DNA of 64,000 bases from Diabrotica undecimpunctata. Lineage: Eukaryota; Arthropoda; Insecta; Coleoptera; Chrysomelidae. Of this stretch, positions 1 to 12,165 are shown piece by piece. The stretch lies in the NCBI RefSeq assembly GCF_040954645.1, contig NC_092805.1:19308741-19372740 (forward strand), in the 5' to 3' direction. The notes under the pieces were generated by a model that saw only the letters and a program-made list of their open reading frames with translations, had not been told where the DNA came from and did no database searches. The position numbers were made by a program, and so were the translations under genes. Each line of letters begins with the position of its first letter. Positions within the stretch are counted from its first letter, which is position 1.

Positions 1-82
1 CATTTTTTTTTTGTAATGTTTAATATTTATAATTTAAGTTTTGACTTGCTGTAAACCTTGTTGTAACTTACAGTCAAATAAA

Positions 83-104
83 CTATCTATCTATCTATCT
101 CTCT
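83..104 (+). repeat. (ATCT)n microsatellite, likely LINE tail
   Basis: About five ATCT units follow an AATAAA-like stretch. Many insect LINEs end in a short tandem repeat after such a sequence, so this may be the 3' tail of a LINE lying to the left of the window. No coding sequence of that LINE is visible here, so the link is inference. Confidence 0.6.
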
Positions 105-221
105 AAACTTTCTTTATTTCGATAATTCGAGTGACCCCCTATTATTATTGCTTTGTATTCAATGCTACCTGTATTATCGTATTTGCATTTATTCTACCTA
201 TCTTCCTGCGAAGAAAGAACT

Positions 222-351
222 TGTAACAGTCGTTACTTTTATTACAATTTGTATTTAAATAATAAACAATTTATATCAATATAACAATATATTATAACAA
301 TACTTTCAGAGATGTAGTATGGGTTGCCTAACTTTAAGTGTTCATTTGCCC
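222..351 (-). repeat. 130-bp direct repeat, copy A (LTR-element leader)
   Basis: This 130-bp block recurs, apparently identical, at 3293-3422. On the minus strand it directly follows the primer-binding-site-like sequence at 349-366, so it reads as the untranslated leader of the LTR element whose 5' LTR is at 367-820. Its outer end holds the imperfect palindrome GTAACAGTCGTTAC. Past 222 on the minus strand I see no gag frame, so the internal region is lost or lies outside the window. Confidence 0.75.
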
Positions 352-366
352 CACGTTGGGCGCCAA
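349..366 (-). other. Primer-binding site of an LTR retroelement
   Basis: Read on the minus strand this is TGGCGCCCAACGTGGGGC preceded by one T, immediately after the LTR terminal CA. TGGCGCC is the start of the tRNA-complementary site used to prime minus-strand DNA in many LTR retroelements. Its exact position next to the LTR end makes the call strong; the tRNA species cannot be named from here. Confidence 0.75.
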
Positions 367-820
367 TGTAGCAAAATACTGGGGTGTGTAGGAGGAGAGA
401 GGTATAAGAAGAGTGGTCTATATATATATGGGATAAAATAGATAACAATTAAGTAAAGAAGTATGAAAAAAATTATTGAACGGAATGTGGCTAGGCTAGC
501 AATGTAGGCAAGAGAATGACCACTAGAAACTCAAGGATGGATACGGCCAATTTGCATGCCTTTTAAAGACAGTAAATCAGGAAAATATGTATAATGGATA
601 GAAAAGGAGATATGAAAAATAAATAGATATAATGAAAATTAACAAAGAAAACAAATTGAGGGCGCCAGAAGAGGGATAATACTCTAAAAAGAGTAACAGT
701 CACTCTTCCAGGTATCGTATACTACTAATATTAATTAAAGTTGATTTAATAAACAAAAATGCTGTAAATGTAAAAAGGTAAGGAAATATTAATAAAAAAT
801 TATATGCAAAAACAAGTTCA
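367..820 (-). repeat. 5' LTR, minus orientation (454 bp)
   Basis: On the minus strand this block starts TGAACTTG and ends GCTACA (TG...CA) and is followed by the primer-binding site at 349-366. It is the reverse complement of 4957-5410 over its full 454 bp with no difference that I could see. It contains a TATA-like run, a GGCGCC site and several AATAAA-like motifs. No target duplication is found around it alone (GCCAA before, CCATC after), as expected if it is one LTR of a longer element that continues leftward. Confidence 0.85.
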
Positions 821-3292
821 CCATCGACGAGGTTAGTTCTTCATCCTCAGAAGAAGACTAACTTAACACTTTCGTTTAAGCTAATCTCTTTCTCTGTTTG
901 TCTTTAGCTTATTTTGATTATATTTTGCATTTTAGTCTAAGATTTTCTTAATCACCAGATAACGTAGGTACACCGCTATTTTTTGTATCTTTTGGCATTG
1001 GTTAATGACTTCTATAACTTATTAAATAATTAATATGTATGACTTATCCATTTTCTTTTGTATTATAAATGATGCACTTTATAATGAATTAATATTCTTA
1101 AGTACTAATCTTCCCAGGAGAATTACTCCTTTTAACCTCATATGATACGAGGGTTGTTTAGTATATATTTACATATTTAGATTTATACTTATAGTTAATC
1201 CTATTACTGATAAGGAACTATGGAACTATGTTGTTACACTACTGGATCATATATTGTGTGTTATATTTTTGATATTTGATTCCTTAGTATTTGTTTTGAT
1301 ATATTTGTTCAATATGTGCCAATTTGGAAAGATGTTGTGATTTTTTTTTATCTTTGGTCTGCTTTATTTTCACTTGTCACGAAAATCTTAAATACTCTAC
1401 AATAATTTATGTCCTGATTCCATATACAGGATGGTTCTGGAATTAGTTTGGAATTTTGAAGTAGGTAAGGATGGCCGGCGTCCTTCTTATTTCTTCTTAT
1501 TTATTCTTCTGAATTTTCTGTCAATGAATCTGCCAATACTCAGCTTTAGTGAATACGTGGGTTCGAGATTGTTGCTCAGCAACTGATCACTGCTGCCCAA
1601 TTAGGTTCGTACTATATGTGTTTATTGCAGAGTAGGCAGATGTTTATGCCTCATAATATTTCTGGTCAGGAAATGCTCGCGACATGTCCTAACCATTCTT
1701 GTGTGATTGTCCAAATATTCCAGTTACCTTTTCACAACTTGATAGGGAAGTTTAATTAGTTCATATTAGTTATCTTACTTTAGGTTATGTTTTTTTTCTT
1801 TAACTATCCCTACACATGTCAAGTTAGTCATTTTCATTATTTAAGAGTTTAGACAAATGAGTTGTCCTCTTAGTGTAATCCCACTTCTTTCCTTAGGCAT
1901 AAATTGCTGTTTAGATTTAGGACTATTCCCGGATAATTCCATGCTGCGAGAACTTGTTATAAATCTACAGTTTTGTTCAAAATTGATTGCTTGTTCTCGA
2001 CATATTTTTTTTCTATCGTTAGTAATGGTATTATAGGAAAAGTCCACCACTTATATTTTCTTAGGATTTCTATTGGAATTCTATCGGTGTCTGGTTATTC
2101 TCATACATCTGTTGTAGCCCCATGCTATAGTTAGCGAATACCAGCACCCTCAAAATTTATTTAGCCTCTGAATTCCTTTAGTCCATTTTAGACTTTAGAT
2201 ATTTATCTTTATCTTTGGTTTAGTACAGTTACATATTACATTACTTAGTCTGAATAAGTGTGACAATGCTGCTTCACACTTTAGGAAATTTTGCTTTATT
2301 GTAATTACTTAGTTGGTATTGGCTCATATTACCGGATGAGGGTAAGAGCTAATTTAGTTATTAGCATTAGTGAGAATTGGCCCTTTCCTGATCGTTCTTC
2401 TTTGGATATGCTCTATTTATAAATCTGGTGTCCATCGATAGTCCGATTTTGGATTCAGTGTCTGATTCCTCACTTATTTGGTTTATTTGGTTATGTAGGT
2501 TCGTATCACCAGATGTGGGTGTACGTAGACCTCATTTAGTTTTGAGATTTAGTATTGGTGTGAATAGGTCCATAAATCTTCCTGGTCGTTCTTCTTTGGA
2601 TATGCTTTTATGAATCTGGTGTCCATTGATAGTCTGACTTTGGATTAAGCGTCCTATTTCACATTTATTTTGGTTATTACGTCTTTGAGATACTTTGGTA
2701 TGTTTACGATTTAGATTACTATTTGTGTTATTTGGTTTGGTGAGAATTGCTCCATAAATATTCCTGATTGTTCTTCTCTGGATATATTACTATGAATCTG
2801 GTGTCCATTGTTAGTTCAATTTTGGATTAAGTGTTCAGTTCTTAACCTATTTAGTTTATGATTTCTTTGATCTTAGTTTAGTATATCTCCGGGTGAGATA
2901 TTGGTTGAATTGGCTCATACATTTGCCTGGTTGTTCGTCCTTGGATATACTTAGTCTTATAAATCTGATGTCCATGGATAGTTCAATTTTGGATTTAGTG
3001 CCCAATTCGACATTTATTTGTCAGCCAGAATTTAGTTGGTATATTTAGTTAATATTTGGCTTTTAAGCATATTGTCGATTGAGATTTTGATTCGACTTTC
3101 GAGTCATCTGAGTTTGTGGTGTCTGGCGCCATGACCATTCTTTTTTTCCGTGATCTTTAGTTCGTGGTTATTTTTTTTTTGTGTAAACTTGCAGATCAAC
3201 GTGGAATGTTAGGCCAGTACACTTAGTTATTGATACTTTAATTTTATGGAAAAAATTTTGATTAAAATTTTTTTTCCCGACTAGTAGGGGAA
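821..3292. other. Noncoding spacer between LTR-cluster parts
   Basis: No recognisable coding sequence. Just inside the LTR, 832-862 can fold into an imperfect hairpin (GTTAGTTCTTC against GAAGAAGACTAAC). The stretch holds the degenerate tandem array at 2374-3020 and otherwise T-rich sequence with no family I recognise. Confidence 0.5.
2374..3020. repeat. Degenerate tandem repeat, four units of about 163-188 bp
   Basis: Four units begin near 2374, 2562, 2744 and 2907. Each opens with GAATNGG/C and CATA-like words, then a TTCTTCTTTGGATAT-like block, then ATCTGGTGTCCAT and a TTTGGATT block. The units are clearly related but diverged, and no frame runs through them. It looks like a noncoding minisatellite within the LTR cluster. 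Confidence 0.7.
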
Positions 3293-3422
3293 TGTAACAG
3301 TCGTTACTTTTATTACAATTTGTATTTAAATAATAAACAATTTATATCAATATAACAATATATTATAACAATACTTTCAGAGATGTAGTATGGGTTGCCT
3401 AACTTTAAGTGTTCATTTGCCC
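3293..3422 (-). repeat. 130-bp direct repeat, copy B
   Basis: Second copy of 222-351 in the same orientation, without the primer-binding site that follows copy A. It is therefore a displaced piece of the same LTR-element leader, probably from a rearrangement or a second, partly deleted insertion. Confidence 0.75.
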
Positions 3423-4367
3423 ATTAAGTGTGTATTGTTAATAATTTAAGTTGTCACTCTGTTCTAATTTGGTACCATTGCGAACCAAAAGAGATGACAG
3501 GAGATTAAGGGAGGTGGAAATTGGCTCTTCTTGGTTAATTAACTGTGAATTAAAATTCACTTCTGATCTAGAGTTTGGAGTGGTACAAGTGGCAGTTAGC
3601 GAAAGAAAATCCAATTAATGCATAGAATTTCCTTCACTTCAAGAAGTTAAATATTCTAAGTATACCACAACGATTTAATTGACGGTGTTTTCGCAAACTC
3701 GGGAGGTGAAGTGAGATTTCTAGCACGGAATTGATTAGCTATCTGGTAAATAATAATTTTTTATATTATAAACATTAGAGTATTTTATCTATATCCTATT
3801 ATTCAGATTCAATATTTCATATTTTAATATAGTATTTTGTCCAAGGCCATTATATTTTTACTCTATGTGAAGCAAGGTCACGCTACATCCGATTGGATGG
3901 TTTTTTTTATCTACCATAATTATCTTTTTGCTCCGGTTTCTTATGCTGAAAGAAACTTTCCTCACTTCTTCTTTGATTTCTTTTTATCAATGTTGAGATT
4001 AGAAGTAACGGGGAATTGTTTTCAGCCACCTACCATGGAATTATAAATTTCCCTAAGAACATCCGAGGGAGAGTACCACTTCAACTCTATTAGAATCAGG
4101 GTCATTGGGACAAGCCACAGGGGGTATTGTCTACTCCATCCTTTTTTTTCTCCAGCCTGCACCTAGAGATAGGGCAGGACAGTCATCATCGGAACTGAGC
4201 CAATTAGCACCAGCTCCGTGCTAATTTCGGACCTCAAGGAGGACTTCGCTGGGACACCGAAGCCATTCGGGAGTATCCTTCCAGACAACTGTTTCACCTA
4301 GGAGGACAGTTGGTTTTTGATTCAGAACTATATATATATCTTGTTTCACTAGTTATAGTTTTTTTAT

Positions 4368-4430
<63 letters not shown>

Positions 4431-4956
4431 TAATATAACTCCCCTTGGTGTAAGGTATCGGTAAGTTTGAGCTCAAATTCTACCCAGAGATTATCTTCCA
4501 TTGTTTTTTGTATTAACCATTTATTTCTTTATTAACTTTAATTATTTCATTATTAACTTTAATTATTTCATTATTTGTCTACTTAACTAATTTTTTATAT
4601 TTCATCTTGCGTTATTAACTCCGGTTATTATCCCTTCAGGATAATATACCGTTTCAATTGTTTAATTTGGCTTGTTCCCATTTATATATATTATTTTGTT
4701 TGTATTTGAATTTAGAGGTGTTTAACAATATTGTTGGTCATATTGTAGGTACGTTAGTGTAATATATTTACTTGGCTATACGTTATTCCAACGTTAGCAT
4801 TATTTTTTTTTTAAGGTTGTTTTTAACCTAGATGTAGGTTGTACACTCTATATCAGAGTTATTCTGTCTAGTTTTCAACTTTTTATTGTGAAATTTTCAT
4901 ATACTTTTTGGTAACTTAGAGATTGTCAAAATCTAAGAAGTTATATTTAATAAACT
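3423..4956. other. Noncoding stretch with a GC-richer segment
   Basis: No family recognised. 4058-4320 is richer in G and C than its surroundings (CACCAGCTCCGTGC and similar) but carries no convincing frame. It ends with AT-rich DNA and the target duplication AACT at 4953-4956. Confidence 0.4.
4370..4425. repeat. (AT)n microsatellite
   Basis: Uninterrupted AT dinucleotide array of about 56 bp. One of nine long AT arrays in the window. Confidence 0.95.
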
Positions 4957-5410
4957 TGAACTTGTTTTTGCATATAATTTTTTATTAATATTTCCTTACC
5001 TTTTTACATTTACAGCATTTTTGTTTATTAAATCAACTTTAATTAATATTAGTAGTATACGATACCTGGAAGAGTGACTGTTACTCTTTTTAGAGTATTA
5101 TCCCTCTTCTGGCGCCCTCAATTTGTTTTCTTTGTTAATTTTCATTATATCTATTTATTTTTCATATCTCCTTTTCTATCCATTATACATATTTTCCTGA
5201 TTTACTGTCTTTAAAAGGCATGCAAATTGGCCGTATCCATCCTTGAGTTTCTAGTGGTCATTCTCTTGCCTACATTGCTAGCCTAGCCACATTCCGTTCA
5301 ATAATTTTTTTCATACTTCTTTACTTAATTGTTATCTATTTTATCCCATATATATATAGACCACTCTTCTTATACCTCTCTCCTCCTACACACCCCAGTA
5401 TTTTGCTACA
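4957..5410 (+). repeat. Solo LTR, plus orientation (454 bp), 4-bp target duplication
   Basis: Starts TGAACTTG, ends GCTACA, and matches the reverse complement of 367-820. The four bases AACT lie immediately before (4953-4956) and after (5411-5414), so this copy looks like a solo LTR left by recombination between the two LTRs of a complete insertion. A TATA-like run (5347-5357) lies inside. It abuts the LINE fragment that starts at 5411. Confidence 0.8.
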
Positions 5411-6310
5411 AACTGTAGAAAGTTTTACATATCTGGGAGTTACATTAAACACAGATCGAATAGAAAAACCAGAAAATCTAAGAATAATAGTAAAGGAAAA
5501 CAAAGCTTACTTTTCACTCGTCCATGTGTTCCGCTCCAAAAACACACAATGAAGATCGAAAATCAGGGTCTACAAAAGTATTATCAGACCAATAGTATAT
5601 TATGGATGCGAGAAATAGATAATGAGAGAAAACACAGAACGAAAGTTGGAAGTTTTTGAAAGAAAAATCCCAAGAGAGATATTTGGACCTATTAACGAAA
5701 ACAGATCCAGGTACAACCATGTATTTTACCAACTGTTTAAAGAAGCATCTAGCTCAGAATTCGTTAAACTTAAAAGACTTCGATGGGTTGGTCATGTAGT
5801 CATAAGATTGCCAAAAAGAGCCCTAGTTAGTAAAATGCAGGGCAAGACCAAAAGGAAGGCCATGGAAAAGGTGGGAGGATGAAGTGGCAGCGGACGCGCA
5901 AAATTTGCTAGACGCGAGAACCTGGAGACGATCAGCCCGGAAGAGAAGAGCTCCTCGGCGGCTACCTGTCTACGTGCGAGATCGAGCCTCGACCTGCGTC
6001 CACCTTTCCGCCCCAGGCGGATAGCAGATGGGTGTTCGTCCAGCAACGCAGGTACTACGGGGATTGTGGAGCCCCGCGATGCTCCTTGCAATGCGCTAAC
6101 CTCAAATGGTGTCGGAATCGTAAGGGTTAGTGGCTAGCTAAAGGTCGTATGCCGAAAGGCCAGGTAGACCTGGGTCTCGCCGGCATTTATTGTCTGGGGT
6201 ACACGAATTTCTTTATGTCAGCCACTCCGAGTGTGCAGTTTTGATCTGCAATCTTCCCCATCATTTCAAGGTAGGCTCTGAAAGAGCCGTATTCTATTAG
6301 AAACTGGGTG
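5411..6310 (+). pseudogene. Non-LTR retrotransposon reverse transcriptase, C-terminal part and 3' UTR
   Basis: Shifting frames give the words FTYLGVTLN (5421-5450), LEVFERKI (5647-5670), RLRWVGHV (about 5777-5800) and WEDEVAADAQNLLDARTW (about 5876-5930). These are the post-palm and C-terminal motifs of RTE-like and related LINE reverse transcriptases. The catalytic palm is absent because the copy is truncated at the LTR boundary. A short A-run at 6311 may be its tail. Several stops and frameshifts show it is dead. Confidence 0.8.
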
Positions 6311-6429
6311 AAAAAAAAAATTAGTTTTTGTGTCACTAAACTTCATCCATTCTGCAATATTTGGAATTAATACCCTCGTACATATCGCCCTAAGCTCATT
6401 TATTTACTCTTCCTGTTACTTCGTTATCT

Positions 6430-7225
6430 TTCTATTCCTACTGATCCTTCCCGTAGATTTCTGCCTTTTTCTTCACTAGCAGATAAATGGATCGCCCGGA
6501 TCACTTATATGGCCACCGTTGATGTTGTTCTGTATGCACGTGCTATCCTGAGTATTGCTTTTTTTGGGCTTTCTCTAGCATCATGCAGTATTTATTCATG
6601 TTAAGCACTTATTGCCTTATCAATGCCATGTAGAGTACAGTAAAGTAGACCACTTCCATTAAAATTCTCCTTTTGGCGTTCCCTGGTCCTCCTACCTTAA
6701 GCATATTCTTTGTCAGTGCCATAGTCGTCTCATCTGCTTTCCAAAGACGTATTTAACGTGCTCACCAAAAGTGTGCCTTATAAACACGACTCCTCCCAAT
6801 CATTTTATATTTTTGGCAGACAAGATCCTTTCCCCCCTCCCAGAGAAAAAAAACTATATGGTCTTTGGCTCTCGGACTCTTGTGGATCATTGCCTCTAGT
6901 CTTTTCGGCGGCCAGAATAAGGCCTCTGCTTTCCATTCACGTCTTCACTTTGCTGAGACCTGCCCTATATGGATAATTGACCAGTTCTCGTTGACTCCTA
7001 CACCTCATTCTACAGAACATTTTAAAGCAATGGTCCCAGAACGGAGCCGTACGACACTCCAGCCGTAGTCCTCATAGAGATACTCTTCGGAATGTTGATA
7101 TATCTATCTGTGAAGTAGTCAGTAACGAGTTCTGCAAAGGTTGCATTGTAAAATATACTACCAAAAAGTCTGTCTTTGTTTACACTACAACATGAAATAG
7201 ACAGAAATAGTTTTCTGTCATATAA
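6430..7225 (-). pseudogene. R1/Jockey-like LINE reverse transcriptase fragment
   Basis: The minus strand gives, in order, YFTDRYI and GVSYGSVLGPLL (7030-7110), the palm-adjacent motif usually read as GVPQGSVLGPLLW. Then come KADETTMALTKNML and GGPGNAKRRILMEVV (6630-6745), and MLEKAQKK followed by degraded TVAIQVI- and LLVKEKAEIYG-like words (6450-6600). This order matches the thumb and C-terminal half of R1/Jockey-group reverse transcriptases. The catalytic YADD region is missing and the frames are broken. Confidence 0.75.
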
Positions 7226-7261
7226 AAAGATGGCGCTAGGTAGCGAGAACACTTTTGACAA

Positions 7262-8774
7262 GTAGTCTCGCTACGTGTTCTCTGTTTGAATGAATTACAG
7301 AGGTATTTTGATTAGAGGTATCTTAATTTTATGTTTTATATTTGCTATATTTTTTCTCTACGTATGTAATCACCTCGTCCAGTAATAGATTAAATAAATT
7401 TGAGTAAGTATCCCAGTTACTCTTTCCATACATTTTGTTATTTTGGTCGGTACGTTTATATCTCTTTTTTACTACAATCCTAACTTTTAAATTATTTCTA
7501 AACCACTTTATTTCAACGTATACATCTCATATCAAGCTTTTATTGATATTATTAATGTAAACATTCTTCATTTAAATTAATCTCTTGAGTGTGTTCTATT
7601 AGTAACATCACCTCTGTTATAAAACTAACAGACATAAAAACGTTTTGCAATTCCAAATTCTTCAGTGTCATGGATATGTCGTAACGTCAATCAAGTGCTT
7701 GGCAAATATTATTTTTTGCCGGTAAAGGTCACAAATATGTTAAAATCTTTTACGCAGAGCAATAAAAACAAACATAATATATATGTACGTACATAGCAAA
7801 AGTATTTTAATATTTAAAAAGTGTTTATCGTTTTTGGGTATTTTATTAAGAATTTCTTCCCAATAAAAAATAAATTTTTGGTTTTGAGTTATAGAGTTTT
7901 TTATGTAACGTTGAAAATATTTTAACAAACCTTATCTGCCTTTGACATACTGAGAATCTGTATATTTATATACAATTAAACATTTAGTCATGTTCGTTAC
8001 ATGTAACACAAAGACAAGGAAAGTGCTTATTGTTTCATAGCTCTTATGTCTTTATACCTGGATCTTCTGATATAAGTACATCTCCATACGTCTCAGTCTT
8101 AAATACTTGTTCCAGAAATGAACATATCGTTTTAAAATATAAAATAAAAATATAATTCCTTAGACTTTTCTTATAGTGTATTTTTATGTATGAGAGAGTA
8201 ATAAAACAATAAATTATGTATGCAAATCTATAAACTGTTGATACGGGTGACTCAATGAAAAACAGATATTTGTCAACAAGTTTACAGAAGTATATAGGAA
8301 AACAATTTTAAATTGAGTATGACCACCAGGTATAAAGGTTGGAGCAGAATAGAATACAATAGTTGTGACGGTTACTAATCCCTAAATAAGGTTGCCAGTG
8401 TCGGAGTGATGGAGGTTAACAGGTACTAATGAATTTGCAAGAAATGTAAGATGTTTATTTTATTGGTTATATATAACCAATAAAAGTTTAATAAGTACCT
8501 ATCTATTTGCAAAATAAAGTTTAATTCTTTAGATAAAATAAAACGTTTTATTTTATCTGAAATGAGTGCATTCCACGAAGTAAGAGTTTCAACAATCAAA
8601 CATTTAATTCTTTAATTCCAGGAATCTACGACAGTAATTGACTAGATAATTACCTTCTAAACTTATTCCACAGAAAATGTGATAGTGGGTTTTTCCATTT
8701 TGTATATAGGAAGGTCCAAGTGGCGTATTCAAAATTCTTAACAGTTCACTAAAAGTAGGTACTTCAGTTGCAAG
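7262..8774. other. No recognisable feature
   Basis: AT-rich intergenic DNA. I see no coding family. The upstream end of the DD82E element at 8775 must lie here, but I could not find a convincing terminal inverted repeat. Confidence 0.5.
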
Positions 8775-10139
8775 GTGCAGTTTATTGTGTATACTAGTGT
8801 TATGGAAAATTTGGAAGTGCCGTGTAAACGTCGAAAAATTGGTCCTTTAACAGTTAATGAAAAAACATTAATATTTAATTGTTTTAAATCATTTACAGAC
8901 AAACGTTTATGTGAAAGTGTTGATGAGACCGTTGAGTTAGTTAGCAGTACACTTGGTGTTGGGAAATCTACGATTTACAGAGTTTTTAAAGAAGAGAAAT
9001 GTGGTAGTTTTCAAATGCCACGTAATGCTCAAGGGAAACCAAAATTTGAAATAGAATATCATTTTAAAGAAGGACTTCGACGGAAAGTGCATGAATTCTT
9101 CTTTAGACAAGAATTTTCAACATTGGATAAAGTTCTTGTCTCAGTTCGAGATGATAAGGATTACCCAGAAATGGAGTCGAAGTACGTTATGGAAACTTTT
9201 AAATAGGCGTCCGCTGGAAAAAGAATCCCAGAAAGTCTATTTTATTAGAAAGAAGCGATATTGTCATATGGAGAAGACATTTTCTAAGAACCATAAAGGA
9301 AATGAGAAACCAAAAAAGAAAAATATTTTATCTTGATGAAACATGGATCAACGAGGGTCATACAAAAAAATAAATTTTGGCAGGATGAAACTGTTACAAG
9401 TCAAAGGCACGCTTTTGTAAATAACTTATCTACTGGTTTAAACCCACCATCAGGAAAGGGACGCAGGCTGATAATAGTACACATTGGCAGTTCAGACGGT
9501 TTTGTTGAAGGTGGTTTATTAACTTTTGAATCAACTCGTACCGGTGACTACCATGAAGACATGAACGCTGATGTCTTTCAAGAATGGTTCGAACAAATGA
9601 TAGATCTTCTTCCTAAGAACTGTGTAATAGTAATGGATAATGCAAGTTATCACTCCAGACTTATAGAAGGACTGCCCACAACCAAGTGGTTAAAAAAAGA
9701 CTTGCAGAATTGACTGAGTTCAAAAAATATTACGTACCATCCCGGATCTATAAGAAAAGAACTTTATTCGTTGTGTGTCCTTCATAAAGAAAAATTTAAA
9801 AAATACGAAATTGATGAAATTGCCAAAAATCGTGGAATGACAGTACTTAGATCCCCACCATATCATTGTGAATTAAACCCGATTGAACTGGTATGGGCAC
9901 AGATAAAGAGTGAAGTTTCAAGAAAAAATACCACTTTTAAAATTCATGATGTTAAACAGTTGTTTTTGGAGGCCGCAAATAATGTAAAACCTGAAAACTG
10001 GGAAAAGGCAGTAAATCACACTATTAAAGAAGAGGAAAAAATGTGGAAGCTGGACAATATTACTGATAAAATGATCGAGCCAGTTATTATAAATCTTGGT
10101 TCTGAAAGTTCATCTTCTGAATCTGATTTGGATTTGTAA
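8775..10139 (+). pseudogene. Tc1/mariner-superfamily transposase, DD82E (Sailor-type)
   Basis: The product would cut and rejoin transposon ends in the nucleus. An N-terminal helix-turn-helix region reads LGVGKSTIYRVFKE (about 8950-8992). The catalytic core has FYLDETW (first Asp at 9335-9337), VIVMDNASYHS (second Asp at 9636-9638) and CELNPIELVW (Glu at 9885-9887). The second Asp and the Glu are in the same frame 249 bp apart, which gives exactly 82 residues between them; that is the signature of the DD82E clade described as Sailor. The C terminus is acidic and serine-rich. The gene is dead: a frameshift lies between about 9186 and 9230, another near 9370 in an A/T run, and a TGA at 9711-9713 stands where Trp is expected. 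Confidence 0.85.
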
Positions 10140-12165
10140 CAAGTAGCTGTAAGTTTTATATTAATATTTTTATTCATCTATTTAACATACCTTAGACGGC
10201 TTTAAAAACTCTTTTTCTCTTTTGTAATTTTTAAAAATTAAAAAAAATGTGAATTTTTTAAAACCCTTTTTAATGTTGGCCAGTCAGTTCTAATATAGTG
10301 TGTGATAAAAGAGGTCACTTTTGTTTACATACACATAACACTGAAATAATTCATTTATTTTTTACAATTATTCAAAGTAATTTTTCAATTAATCTTGAGC
10401 ACGCCCATGGAGTGGTCGGAGGTACCAGTTAAAATTATGCTAATTACTCTCTCGTTCATAAAAATAAACTATAGTGCAGAATAAGTAAAATAGTCATTTC
10501 ATCAAGTTTGCTCAGGATACCCGACTCATTGGCGCCACAGCCTCTTAAATAGTTTTCACACCTAAATACAAGAGGGATAATCTTCACTTTTACGCATCAA
10601 GTAGTATTTTATCAGTTCGTTCTCACACACCGCCCTTGAGGCATGTGCATTTTAAAACACTCTCAATTCATGTATAAAATATTTCTCTACGCCGAAATCG
10701 GGTATTTTTCTCATAAATACGGTTTTCTCCTTTACGTGTGATAAAGAAAGAATTATTTGATATTGTACAGTCAGCTACGGCCGTGTTGAGGTTTCTTTAC
10801 TCTAAAAATAGTTAATTATAAGTCGATAAACTTAATAATTTTATTTCTCTGGAGCTATATTTGCTCACATTAACAATCCTTATCCTTCAACGGTCACTGA
10901 AGAACCAAACCTATGGAGATACATCCACTCACAAGTCCTTTGAAGTAAGGCTTAGAATCAAAAGATTTCCAGCCCTCGAATGTAGGGAGCCAGTTATAAG
11001 GCTCCCCCTCAATACTACTTAGCAAAAAATTAAAATTAATATCTCAAAAATCTCCAGAAGTGTGGACTCAAATTAAGAAATAAAATTTCTTAATTTGACC
11101 AAGTAAAAATGGTGCGTAACATCAAAAAGGTTTATTAAATCACATAACTGCTTGTCGCGTCAATAAGGCACTTTGTTCTGTAAGGCGGATGGTTAATTCA
11201 TTAGAAGATGCCGATCGAGAACTACCCTATGAAGTTTTTTTTTTAAAACATTTTCGTTTTTAGAAGATTGTTCGACTGAATATCATATGCAGATTACAGT
11301 ACTTAAATCTATGGACAAGAAGACCTTCAAGAATGTAAAGACTGTGACTTCGATATACGTTATAATCTTTTTACAAACGCGCACTGATATTGTTTCGGGT
11401 TAGCCCTGGTTTGAGCTAGAGGTTTAGGGTGGTATAATGTATAGCGGCTAGGCTGCTCAGAATTAAGTGTATCGTGTATTGAGCTTTTTTTATCAAATGA
11501 TGTGGTCTAGATAACAATCAGATAACAGTTTGACAAATGGAAAACAAGAAACACTTAATTCTAAGAACTGCAACATAGAGGCTACCAATCAGTCTTAACC
11601 TGAGAATTATAAAGGACTTAAATTAAACTAATCCCTCTCTAATAAGAGAAAAAATACTACGAATAAAACAACAACTTCCTTTATATCGAGTTTAGATAAA
11701 TTTACAAAAAAATAATTAAACTTACAACTTAGGTACGTTGGTTATTCTCTAAGAACTGTAAATTTACGTCTGTTGACATTGTGACAGTAAACTATGAAAT
11801 GAGAGCCAAATATAGACGTTTGGGTATTTTATACGTTTATCCAGAATCATTAGATTAAAATAAACGTCTTTATGACGTCTTGGTCATAAAGTAGGTAGTC
11901 AATAGGTACTTGAGAAAAGGAATATACGGCTGTGTTAATAATAAACAGTTTATTTTGTGGGAAAAATTACAAACTCTTACATAATGACACCCAGACAAAA
12001 TTAATAGCATAATAACTTGGGAATCAGATGTAGAATGTAGACATAGTTAGTTTAAGAAATATTATTGGTAGAGAACTGACCAAAATTTTAAATTCAAGGA
12101 AATTGAACCATTTATTAGGTTCAATGACAAACAGTTCATTAGAAATACATGAAGTTAATCGAGCA
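10140..12165. other. No recognisable feature
   Basis: Mostly AT-rich. It should contain the 3' end of the DD82E element. A few G/C-richer patches (10470-10560, 10760-11000, 11380-11450) have no frame or family I can name. Confidence 0.45.

Noticed and set aside
367..5410. A 5-kb foldback DNA transposon with 454-bp inverted ends
   Set aside because: The left end is followed by a primer-binding site and the right unit has its own AACT duplication, while the outer flanks of the whole block share no duplication. Two LTRs explain it better.
8340..10350. Terminal inverted repeats of the DD82E element
   Set aside because: Several short candidate words were compared on both sides, but none formed a convincing inverted pair with a TA flank, so no element boundary is reported.
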